Shown here piece by piece: positions 48,223 to 58,300 of a stretch of 64,000 bases of DNA. Numbering within the stretch: position 1 is the first letter of the stretch; each line of letters starts with the position of its first letter. Under the pieces are notes generated by a model, which saw only the letters and a list, made by a program, of their open reading frames with translations, did not search any database and was not told the DNA's origin. Made by a program: the position numbers and the translations under genes. Origin of the DNA: Neodontobutis hainanensis (Eukaryota > Chordata > Actinopteri > Gobiiformes > Odontobutidae); NCBI GenBank assembly GCA_024349245.1, contig JALDNG010000871.1:28218-92217 (forward strand), written 5' to 3'.

Positions 48223-50181
48223 CCGCCATGGAAGTCTATGGCAGGCCATAGAAGCGTTTGCGGGAAAATGATGAAAGTTGGCACACTCATTAAGGACAGT
48301 CCAATCATTGATCCTAGCAAATTTGAAGTGTCTAACTTAATATCTCTAGCGCCACCAACTGTTCAAAGTTGGACTTATGTTTATGCTAATAACTTTTGAA
48401 CCGTAAGGCCTAGAATTAAAATTCTTTTTTCCTCTGATTCCTTAGCTCAAGCCGATTTGATTGCACCCTATGACGTCATTTTCCGCCATGATAGTTTTCC
48501 GCCATTTTGGATTTTCTAAAAAACGTACTTTTGCGAACTCCTCCTAGGCCGTGGCGCCAATTTTCATGAAAATTGAACCACATCATCTCCAGACTATGCT
48601 GACAAAAAGTTATATAAAGAAAGTTGATTTGTTAAACCGTTGTCGAATACGCGCAAATGAAATTGACTTAGTGCGCACAAAAATAAAAGTCAGGCTATAT
48701 CTCTGCAATGCTTTAATATTTTCTAACCAAACTTAGTAGGTGTTATGGCAACCATGACTTGAGGATGTGTGCAGAGTTTTGGCACAGCGCCACCTAGTGG
48801 TCTAGAGATATAAAAATATGACATTTTTATTATTACTTCAGAATGCTTTAGCCAAAAATCACAAACTTGGTCTCTTTAGATGCGTGGCATCATGCCGAGT
48901 CGTAGCATAGCCAATTTGCCCATATCAACTATTTTGGAAGTCGGCCATCTTGAATTTTGTCAAAAGTGGTATATTTTTGAACGCATTGCGCATCATTACA
49001 AAACTTGGTATGCGTCTTCGCATCAAGCCCTGAAGGTACTCAAAAGTTTTGGGGCAGCGCCATTGTGGTCAAAAGTTATAACCAAATTGACAAATATGCT
49101 AATAACTTTTGATTTTCTTAACCTATTGTAAATCAAATGGTCTTAATGTCTTCACTGGATCAAGCCGAGAGCACAGATAACAAATATGTCCTATTCGGCC
49201 AAACTTCCCGTTTGCTATGTTGTCTATCTTTAAAAACCTACTTTTTCGAACTCCTCCCACACCGTTTGTCCAATTTTGACCAAAATTGAATCATAACATC
49301 TTCAGACCATGCTGACAAAAAGTTATATAAAGAAAGTTGATTAGTCAAACCGTTTTCGAATACCGTGCAAATGAATTTGACCTAATGCGCCTAAAATCAA
49401 AGTCAGGCTATATCTCTGCAATGCTTTAACATATTCTAACCAAACTTAGTACCTGTTATGTCAACCAGGACTCGAGGCTGCCTGCAGAGTTTTGGGTCAG
49501 CGCCCCCTAGTGGTCCAGACATACAAAAATGTGACATTTTTTTAAATATACCTTCAGAATGCTTTAGCCAAAATACACCAAACTGGTCTCTTTAGATTTG
49601 TGGCATCATGCCGAGCCGAGCCGTACCATAGCCATTTTTCCCATACCAACGATTCTGGGAGTCGGCCATTTTGAGTTTTCTATAAAAGTACTTTTGCGAA
49701 CTCCTCCTAGGCCGTTTGTCCAATTTTCATGAAAATTGAACCAGATCATCTTTAGACTATCCTGACAAAAGTTCTTAGAATTACGATGATTGGTCAAACC
49801 GTTTTGAATACCGCGCAAATCAAATCGACTTAATGCGCAAAAAAAAGGATATCAGGCTATATCTCTGCAATGCTTTAATATATTCTAACCAAACTTAGTA
49901 TGTTATGTCAACCATGACTCGAGGCTGCCTGCAGAGTTTGAGCACTCTAGTTGTTTCACACATCAGTGTGGTTACTGCACTGCCTCTAGGTCGAGCGTGA
50001 TAAACCATTCAATCAAAGTGCTAAAGACCATATTGATGATTTTTCAGCCATTTAGACTGAAGTCTTATTGAAATGTCTTTAACTGCTTACTGCCGTTGGT
50101 CTGATGCTGCCACCCAGGTCGGCATGAGATTGAATGCCGGCCTTGTGCTTGGCCCCGTTATTGCTGCTTGCAGCTATATTT
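48223..50181 (+). repeat. Array unit O (type 3, 1.96 kb), last of the array
   Basis: A type 3 unit after three type 2 units. CRE at 48471-48478. CTCF-core matches at 48787-48800 and 49500-49513. The array ends at GCTGCTTGCAGCTATATT followed by TTGTTCTTATTATTATTATC, then unique DNA. Confidence 0.94.
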
Positions 50182-50611
50182 TGTTCTTATTATTATTATC
50201 TTCACCAGGGCCACTGTCCTTCCCTGAAAACGGGACTGTCCCTTTGTTTCTTGTCTGATACAAAAAATAAAACCCAAACTTGTACGAGGCTGCAAATTCA
50301 ATAATTGCCTTTTCTCTTCCGTGAAACGCTCCATAATTCACTCTTGTTGTTTTTGCTGATAGTTAACGTTGCTCTGAACAGGCCTGTTTTAATGAGCGCT
50401 CACACTCCATCGCTCTCTGATGAATCCATCTCTGCTTTTGTCTCCGTTCATTTTTATAAACAACAGCGTTCATTTTACACTCGGGGAAACTCTGCATTTT
50501 TCTCATTTTCACAAACCCACAGAGAAACAGACTCAGTGAGGCTCGCTTTAACAACAACACGTCGGGTTAAATTCTGCAACAACGAACCATTACTCAACAC
50601 TTTATAACAGA
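50182..50611. other. Unique DNA at the right edge of the array
   Basis: No gene recognised. Overlapping 100-codon (plus) and 65-codon (minus) open frames here have no family features. Confidence 0.45.
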
Positions 50612-50738
50612 GACTGGACTTAGACCTGTTTAGACCTGCTTTAGACATGGTTTAGTCCTGGTTTAGACCAGGTTTAGTCCTGGTTTAGACCAGGTTTAGT
50701 CCTGGTTTAGACCAGGTTTAGTCCTGGTTTAGACTGGT
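50612..50738 (-). repeat. 11/22-bp minisatellite (GGTTTAGACCA / GGTTTAGTCCT)
   Basis: About eleven 11-bp units that become a strict 22-bp dimer in the right half. The dimer contains CTGGTTTAGACCAG, a CTGGT/ACCAG palindrome. Same family as 11027-11373 (opposite orientation) and 13964-14104. Confidence 0.92.
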
Positions 50739-51190
50739 TGTTTGATTGACAGCTCTTTTGACCAATCCCAGACATTTGTTTAGATAAATCCAGACTGAAC
50801 TATGGAGAAAAACTCAAAAATCCAGGACTAAATAAACCTTTGAGTTGATATTTAATCTGGGACTAAAACTAAACCAAAGCAAGTGTCATGTTTCTCTAAT
50901 TTTTCTAAACCTCAGACAGTGCCTTAGTCCCATATTTCGTCCAGTTTTATCTGTTTTTTGTGACAAACATTAACCACATTCATCTGAAGGCAACAGAGAC
51001 AAAGTGCAGCGAGCTTTTATCTGATTATAAAATCATCCTTTTTCTCTTTTTTGGCTTTTCTGAAACGTACAGTGAGACCGGAGCATTTATCTTTGTCCAG
51101 AGCTGCTTTTTGAAAAACGGTTTTATTGGATAAGAAAATGCAAAAATGTATAACTACAGCATTATTTCAGGTCTTTGTTTGGCCCTGATT
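50739..51190. other. Unique noncoding DNA
   Basis: No gene or repeat recognised. Confidence 0.5.
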
Positions 51191-52611
51191 TTTCTCCCAA
51201 ACTTGTTCTACCTCTTGTTCTAAAGTTTTCTGATCCAGGTCTTGTCTTGGTTTTGATGGAGATAATCCTGGCTGTAATCCTTCTCTGTTCTGTCTTTAAT
51301 CAGAGTAAACTCTCTTCAGGTCTCAGAGCGTCCGGGATTAACGCCTCTACTTCTCTGTGCTTGAACTCTTTAATCCCACTTAAACCTGAAAACGGGCTAA
51401 TGATGAGAACCTGACAGCACTTCTGTTTTTAACCTGTTTTCAGAGAAAGATGAGTCACTGAGTCTAAGGAGGAGGAGGAGGTTTAGGCCCGTTTTTGGCG
51501 ATCGACTGTTAAAACATTTAAATGTGCAGGAATCATCTGAGGAAAGAAACACAGGCTTAAGACGTCATCTAGACTTTACTATCAAGGGTTTCAACAGAAT
51601 ATTTATCTTTAACGCCGAGTGAAGGAGGCGTTAAAGACATGTCAAACAACACGTTAGCATGTGTCACACAGAGTTATATACTGTTCATTAACTGTTTCCA
51701 ACACTCAAAGTCTTTCCGTTCATCTGGACTGAAAAGAAAACAGGGCGATGGAGGTGGAGTCGGCTGCAGCTCAGGGTCAGATCGGGGGGGTTGTAGGGCT
51801 GTTCTATCGCGGACTCAGTGATCAATGTTTCGGACACAACTCGTTACGTCACATGACATGGGTGTACATTTGTAAAAAGTCTTTCTTTGTTCTAATCTGA
51901 CCTGACTTTAGTAAAACATCCCAAAATAATCACATTTAATCACATTAATCAGAATCAACATAATTATCTCAATGAACAAACATCATTTTAAGTTCCAGTA
52001 ACTAAATATATGTAAATATCATGTAGGACATATTTGGTTAAACTTGTTTATAATTGATCAAAACAAAAGTATTGTGTGCTCTAACACTTTTCAGAAAGAG
52101 AAGATAAAACAGTGAGGAGTAATTAAAGCCAACAGAAGAGCGTCTGAAAGTCGGCAAAACCTGCAGCGGTCGCCCAAAACAAAGATGGCGGCCGTAAAAC
52201 TCATCATCTGTGCCGCTCTTAAATCTGTCAGAGTTTTACGGTCGACCTGACTTTTACTGCAGCTCTGACAGAAACACAGCTCGGATCAGATCTGACCCAG
52301 AGACACCGCACTTTTACAGAAAAGGACGGGAATAATATGACCGAAAAGCAGATGGAAAGGACAGGAGTTAGAGTTTGCCGGAGGATATGTCACTGTCGCT
52401 CTTTTCACAACTCGGTCTAGAAGCTTCTCTATTGTTGAAAAAGAGCCTCTATTAATACGTCTGTTTAAGTGAAAATGCAAATGTCAGGGTTTAATCAATG
52501 ACGACAGGTTTTACTGGGACACAGTATATTTGGTAAAAGCCTTTTAGAGACGAGCTGTGTTCAGAGGCAACTCAAAATACAGATAGACATCTTTCTACAG
52601 TTCCCTGATAT
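51191..52611 (+). repeat. 1.42-kb direct tandem duplication, copy 1
   Basis: From TCTCCCAAACTTGTTCTACC (51193) to TTCCCTGATATCTCTCC, where copy 2 begins. The content is noncoding; the open frames in it are short and have no recognised family. The two copies are almost identical. Confidence 0.95.
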
Positions 52612-54045
52612 CTCTCCCAAACTTGTTCTACCTCTTGTTCTAAAGTTTTCTGATCCAGGTCTTGTCTTGGTTTTGATGGAGATAATCCTGGCTGTAATCC
52701 TTCTCTGTTCTGTCTTTAATCAGAGTAAACTCTCTTCAGGTCTCAGAGCGTCCGGGATTAACGCCTCTACTTCTCTGTGCTTGAACTCTTTAATCCCACT
52801 TAAACCTGAAAAACGGGCTAATGATGAGAACCTGACAGCACTTCTGTTTTTAACCTGTTTTCAGAGAAAGATGAGTCACTGAGTCTAAGGAGGAGGAGTG
52901 GGAGGTTTAGGCCCGTTTTTGGCGATCGACTGTTAAAACATTTAAATGTGCAGGAATCATCTGAGGAAAGAAACACAGGCTTAAGACGTCATCTAGACTT
53001 TACTATCAAGGGTTTCAACAGAATATTTATCTTTAACGCCTCGAGTGAAGGAGGCGTTAAAGACATGTCAAACAACACGTTAGCATGTGTCACACAGAGT
53101 TATATACTGTTCATTAACTGTTTCCAACACTCAAAGTCTTTCCGTTCATCTGGACTGAAAAGAAAACAGGGCGATGGAGGTGGAGTCGGCTGCAGCTCAG
53201 GGTCAGATCGGGGGGGTTGTAGGGCTGTTCTATCGCGGACTCAGTGATCAATGTTTCGGACACAACTCGTTACGTCACATGACATGGGTGTACATTTGTA
53301 AAAAGTCTTTCTTTGTTCTAATCTGACCTGACTTTAGTAAAACATCCCAAAATAATCACATTTAATCACATTAATCAGAATCAACATAATTATCTCAATG
53401 AACAAACATCATTTTAAGTTCCAGTAACTAAATATATGTAAATATCATGTAGGACATATTTGGTTAAACTTGTTTATAATTGATCAAAACAAAAGTATCG
53501 TGTGCTCTAACACTTTTCAGAAAGAGAAGATAAAACAGTGAGGAGTAATTAAAGCCAACAGAAGAGCGTCTGAAAGTCGGCAAAACCTGCAGCGGTCGCC
53601 CAAAACAAAGATGGCGGCCGTAAAACTCATCATCTGTGCCGCTCTTAAATCTGTCAGAGTTTTACGGTCGACCTGACTTTTACTGCAGCTCTGACAGAAA
53701 CACAGCTCGGATCAGATCTGACCCAGAGACACCGCACTTTTACAGAAAAGGACGGGAATAATATGACCGAAAAGCAGATGGAAAGGACAGGAGTTAGAGT
53801 TTGCCGGAGGATATGTCACTGTCGCTCTTTTCACAACTCGGTCTAGAAGCTTCTCTATTGTTGAAAAAGAGCCTCTATTAATACGTCTGTTTAAGTGAAA
53901 ATGCAAATGTCAGGGTTTAATCAATGACGTACAGGTTTTACTGGGACACAGTATATTTGGTAAAAGCCTTTTTAGAGACGAGCTGTGTTCAGAGGCAACT
54001 CAAAATACAGATAGACATCTTTCTACAGTTCCCTGATATCTCTCC
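52612..54045 (+). repeat. 1.42-kb direct tandem duplication, copy 2
   Basis: Repeats copy 1 at an offset of 1420 bp on the left and 1428 bp on the right. Differences seen are almost all 1-3-base indels (an extra A in the A-run before CGGGCTAATG, an extra GTG near 52898, TC added in AACGCCTCGAGTG, GT inserted in GACGTACAGG, an extra T in the T-run before AGAGACGAGC), with a single substitution (AGTATTGTG to AGTATCGTG). It is either a very recent duplication or two haplotypes placed side by side by an assembler. Confidence 0.95.
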
Positions 54046-54756
54046 TTCAGTCTCCCTGCAGGATCATTCCAGTGACAGCCCAGACTCTCTTTGACTGCAG
54101 CCTCTGTCCTGTTTCTAATCGATTCCTGTGCTATTATTTTTGCAGTTTAACGGTGAGCTCTGCTGTGTCCAACCTCCGTCAACGAGGCCTCGAAAATCAA
54201 TCCCAGCTCAAACTGCAGCCTCCGACAAAAACACAGCCAAGCACACAAAGACCCACAGAAGGATGATGGTTTTTCTCTTCTTCAGATGCAATTTCTTGAG
54301 TTGTTTCAATCATTTTCACGTCAAAATGCACTGTTGCTCATGTAACTTTCTGCTAAACTTAAGCTTTTTTGCCAGTTACACAATACTCATTTTTCAGTAG
54401 ATCTGTGATATTTGCCACATGAAGCAGACAGTGGTGCAAAATTACAGAGCATATTGTGCAGCATTGTGTTATTTTCTTGATTCATTTAAACGTGGACATT
54501 TCCTAGTAAACCTCCAGATGGCGTCATGTATGTACGATGTCTGCAAATCCTTCAAAGAATCAGAATGAGTGGGACAAACATGGACATGGAACATAATGAC
54601 AAAACTGAGGTTTTTTCCCCATAATGTAATCCCAGACATTTGGAGCCCCTGGGCCCTGAGGCAGGGCCATCTTTTACAAACTTACATATGTTTGAAAAAA
54701 TGTAGATTCAACATTAGCAATAATCAACGTTACCGCAAAGGAGTCGATCACATGTT
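54046..54756. other. Unique noncoding DNA
   Basis: No gene or repeat recognised. Confidence 0.5.
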
Positions 54757-54943
54757 GTTAGCTCTGTGTTAGCACCATGTTAGCTCTGTGTTAGCTCCAT
54801 GTTAGATCCATGTTAACCCCACATTAGCGCAGCTTTAGCTCTATGTTAGCTCTGTGTTAGCTCCATGTTAGCTCCATTTTAACCCCACATTAGCGCAGCT
54901 TTAGCTCTATGTTAACTCTGTGTTAGCTCCATGTTAGCACTAC
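54757..54943 (+). repeat. 11-bp minisatellite, exactly 17 units (GTTAGCTCYRT)
   Basis: Seventeen in-register units such as GTTAGCTCTGT, GTTAGCTCCAT, GTTAACCCCAC, ATTAGCGCAGC and TTTAGCTCTAT. The block starting AACCCCACATTAGCGCAGC at 54815 recurs at 54881, a six-unit (66-bp) higher-order repeat. Unrelated in sequence to the other 11-bp arrays but with the same period. Confidence 0.92.
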
Positions 54944-54966
54944 AGTTGCTTTGTGTTCGCTAATGT

Positions 54967-55260
54967 CCACACTATTAATTAATTGATTTTATTTGATTGG
55001 GACAGTGCATTTTAATGAACATACATGACACAGCCACATGAATGTAAACATGCCAGATTGTAGCCTTAGGCTCATTGCCATCTGTTGTCCCAACATTCTC
55101 ATACGTTCATACACCAGGACTGTGTCACTGGAGGCTAGGAGGGTTACGTTTCTTGCCCAAAGACACAACGACAGTATAAACTGTGGGGCGAGTGGGAATC
55201 AAACCGCCAACCTTCCGATTATAGGACGACAGCTCTACCACTGAGCCACTGCGCCCACTA
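54967..55260 (-). mobile_element. tRNA-derived SINE
   Basis: On the minus strand the element starts near 55259 with GGGCGCAGTGGCTCAGTGG. It has an A box TGGCTCAGTGG (55238-55248) and a B box GGTTTGATTCC (55195-55205), one base off the consensus, with tRNA-like spacing. A teleost SINE body phrase GTCGTTGTGTCTTTGGGCAA follows. The 3' region reads ATTAAAATGCACTGTCCCAA and then AT-rich ATAAAATCAATTAATTAAT at the left. No CCA end or complete cloverleaf, so it is not a tRNA gene. The 55038-55244 open frame is spurious. Confidence 0.85.
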
Positions 55261-55359
55261 GAACAGTTTTCCATTGCCTCAGTCCATCTGAAATTACCTT
55301 TGACCCAGAGAAGGTGGTGGTGTTTCTAATGGTGTTCACACGTGGCTTCTTCTTTGCAG

Positions 55360-55430
55360 GATACAACTGTAACTCGTTTGTGGACGACACTGAACTGTGT
55401 CACAGAGACATCAGCGGCCTCCAACACTGA
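55360..55430 (+). CDS. Candidate terminal coding exon, parent gene unknown
   Basis: A textbook 3' splice site (CTAAT branch-like motif at 55326, a pyrimidine-rich CTTCTTCTTTGCAG ending at 55359) precedes 71 bases. Read after a two-base split codon, they give 22 codons beginning YNCNSFVDDTE and ending SGLQH, then TGA at 55428-55430. Against it: the stretch is short, no upstream exon is visible in the window, no canonical AATAAA lies within the next 150 bases, and I do not recognise the protein. The frame is not part of any repeat seen here. A C-terminal exon of a long-intron gene on the plus strand is the best reading; chance is the alternative. Confidence 0.33.
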
Positions 55431-56886
55431 CCTTTGACCTTGTCCTTTTCACAAAGATTTCTCAGTTTTTCACAGATTAATGTCTTTTCTATACACTCTT
55501 TCTAAAATGCTCCTTTTTAATCGTAGTTTTGATCTTAATAAGCCATTTGTGTGTGTGTTTCAGAGTTGTGTTTGTAGATATTATTATAAGGTTAACTAAA
55601 CAATCTTTAACAATATTGTGTTCCATGAGAAAAGGTCTTTTTGTTTCCAACTTTAAATGAGTTGATTAGCAAACGCAGAAACACTCAGCTGTGGTTCTCG
55701 CTGCCTTTAAGCTCACGTAGTTTGAATTTTAATCACACATTTCTTTGTTCAAACCTACTTTTATATTCACTTTATAGAAACAAACAGGGTCAGAGTCGGA
55801 GGTAATAGTCTCAGATAAACACTGACCGCAGTTCATTAAACTCACATTTCTCAGACTTTATCAGAAACAGAAGCACAATAACAGCAGCGGGACGTTCATT
55901 AAAAAGGCATTATTTACCGCCGCACGATGGAGCCCTGACTCTGAGGAGGATTATAACGTGCTGAGGTCGGGCTCAGAGAAAATGGATCGAGGGGAAAACA
56001 GCTGAGGATCAGGTTTTCTGTGATTTTTGATGTAATGGTTTTAAGGATGGAAAGTTTTAATCATGAAAACTGTGACAAATGGTTCAGGTCCAGTCCCAGT
56101 TCTTCCCTGAGCCTCGGTTTGTCTCGTTCATGTTGAAGCGAAGGGTTCTCTTTTAGATCAGACCCATCCAAACAGAGCTCTACAGGACCACACTTGAAAC
56201 AAAGAGGTAAGATATTACACAGAATACAGTGCGTTCAACGTCTCTCAGCGCCAACAGAGGCGTAAATGTAACTAATGTCAACAATTAATAAAGATTTTAA
56301 ATGAGGACTGTCCTGTTTTCTTGAACTTGTTTATGCACTAATCTGTTTTCTCCTTAAAAAGTTTCTGAAAAATGTGTGTTTGCTAACATTAGCGTCACAT
56401 CGACAGGTCACAGTCTGTATTTACAGAACCTTTTAAACTTTAAAGCCCAACAATATATATTCTGGACATCTGTTCTTAGACCTGAGTTCTGTAGAATCCG
56501 TCTCTCACTGAAACCTCTGAAATAAACGATCGCCAGGACGAGCAGACATTATGTGACATGCTTTAGTCTCAAACAGAGGGAACAGGAACAGGCCGATACT
56601 CTGGACCCTGCAGAGTCCTATTTGTACTAAATACACTATTTTAATAATACTGTTTCAGAAGACAGGAGTTTTTCTTCTAAACTTGCCTCTGATAACTCTG
56701 ACATTAAAGCAGAACCTTCGTTGAACATCTCAGAACAGTCCTTGTGGTTTTAGAGCTGGTTGTGTCTTAAAGTCTATGACAGGACCTGAAACTAAAACAA
56801 GGAGCCACTCCTTAAAACACATAAAAAAACGTTTCATACGACGTTCACACATGGATGAAATAAATCTATTAGACCTTATTATTATA
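55431..56886. other. Unique noncoding DNA
   Basis: No gene or transposon recognised. The stretch at about 55860-55985, with ATTCATT/ATTTACCGCC-type sequence and balanced composition, is a possible conserved noncoding element, unproven. Confidence 0.5.
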
Positions 56887-57063
56887 CACTCACCTAAAGC
56901 ATTATTAGGAAGACCTGTTCAATTTCTCATTAATGCAAGAATCTAAAGAATACCTTTAGCACCTTGTTGAATCAATGCCACGTAGAATTAAGGCAGTTCT
57001 GAAGGTGAAAGGGGGTCAAACACAGTATTAGTATAGTGTTCCTAATAATCCTTTAGGTGAGTG
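56887..57063 (+). mobile_element. 177-bp TA-flanked inverted-repeat element (MITE), Tc1/mariner-like
   Basis: Ends are CACTCACCTAAAGCATTATT at the left and its near-perfect inverse AATAATCCTTTAGGTGAGTG at the right, flanked on both sides by TA (56885-56886 and 57064-57065). That is the target-site signature of Tc1/mariner elements. The inside has CAATGCCACGTAGAATTAAG, GCAGTTCTGAAGG and GGGGGTCAAACACAGTATTA, phrases I recognise from longer fish copies of this family. The transposase is absent, so the copy is non-autonomous. The superfamily assignment rests on the TA flanks. Confidence 0.85.
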
Positions 57064-58300
57064 TATTTTAGTGTATATACAATATGCTATAATATTTTAC
57101 AGAGCTTATATTATACACACAGCTTCGGGGGTGCACTACCTCTGAGCCCTTTATTTGAAGGAACAAGGTCCAGGGCTGAGGGAGAAATGGGACTGGGTCT
57201 TTAATGTCTGTTCCTTTATTTGAGGTAATCAGGACCAAATGAGTGAGCAGCAAGAGTCATGGGATTCTAATGAGACGAGAAAGTCAGAAGGAGCCATGAA
57301 CCAACAGCAGCTGTGACAAAGACTGACTAAACATCTCTTTGATTCACACTTTACTGCAGTTTGAGAACACGAAAGATCTTAAAAAACTCAGCGTGACAAA
57401 AATTAAAGCTGCTTGTTGTTGAGCTGCTGGAACCCAATCTCTAACTTTTGTGACTTTGATTTGTTTAGTGCAGAAGGACGTCTGCTGATGTCTACAGCCT
57501 TGACAGAGGCTCAGGTTCTTCTTTAATTACGTTTAACAGTTTCTGAATCCTTATCATAAAGCTGCGTCTAATCTCAGGATGATACAGCCATTATTCTGTC
57601 TCTGACACAGCTGCATAATAATGAGCTGTTCAAGGGACAAATGTGTTTTCAACATTTACTCAAAGAGCGACAGACGATACAATCTTTATAAACTCAATAT
57701 GTGCCTTGAGAGTTTCTGTGAGACCAATAATAAACTCTGATCAGATCAAAGTGTCATAATGTTTTATTGTAACATTGACCTCAATAAAAGAGGCTCGTTT
57801 CTGCTGTTGCTTTAATTTAGCAAATCATAAAGTTCATGCGTCGATACACTTCTGCCGGTTTTTAACGTTGAATCGATAAAAAAAAAAGAATGAAAGGAAG
57901 ACTCTCCTGAATCCACTGTGAAACTCTGAAAAAGCAGCTGAATTAAAGTTTGTTGCGGCGGAGAGTGCTTTTATTGTGGCGGGGGGTTTGTCCTTGTGGG
58001 GACTTCCTGTGGAGATCGGGGGGTGATTAGACATAGCTGTGAGTGAGTTTTAATCTGAAGCAGCAGTCTATTAATTGTCAGCAATCTCTGACAATTAATG
58101 AGGACTTGAATAAAAAACACCTTCAAATGAACTCGGCACTGACTTCATTGAAATGTGACCAGAGTCTCTGCTCAGGGACAACTTTTACTTATTTAATAAA
58201 AAAAGATTTTTTTAAATGAGAAAAAAAAATCTAAACAAAAATCTAACAAAATTAGACAAATATATTTGTAAAAGTTTAAGTACATTTAATATAGCCTACT
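57064..58300. other. Unique noncoding DNA with one strong hairpin
   Basis: No gene recognised. Around 57510-57625 the sequence (TTTAATTACG, CATAATAATGAGCTG) is of the kind seen in homeodomain-bound conserved elements, but conservation cannot be judged here. Confidence 0.45.
58070..58099. repeat. Perfect 12-bp inverted repeat
   Basis: ATTAATTGTCAG at 58070-58081 is mirrored by CTGACAATTAAT at 58088-58099 around a six-base loop. Not followed by a T-run. Confidence 0.8.

Noticed and set aside
20397..49131. Other recurring open frames in the array (for example MVCVLGPSPEGTQKFWG and MICAVFKNGLTNHRNSKNF)
   Set aside because: They shift frame or stop in sister units through small indels, so the DNA is not under coding constraint.
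16941..50181. Helitron with standard ends
   Set aside because: The tail hairpin is suggestive, but I see no CTRR 3' end, no clear TC 5' end and no Rep/helicase coding. The class is left open.
17350..50181. Centromeric satellite
   Set aside because: Units are long, of three lengths, separated by insertable heads and interrupted by a relative; nothing here shows centromere function.
55160..55260. tRNA gene
   Set aside because: A and B boxes are present, but the sequence continues into a SINE body and does not form a full cloverleaf.
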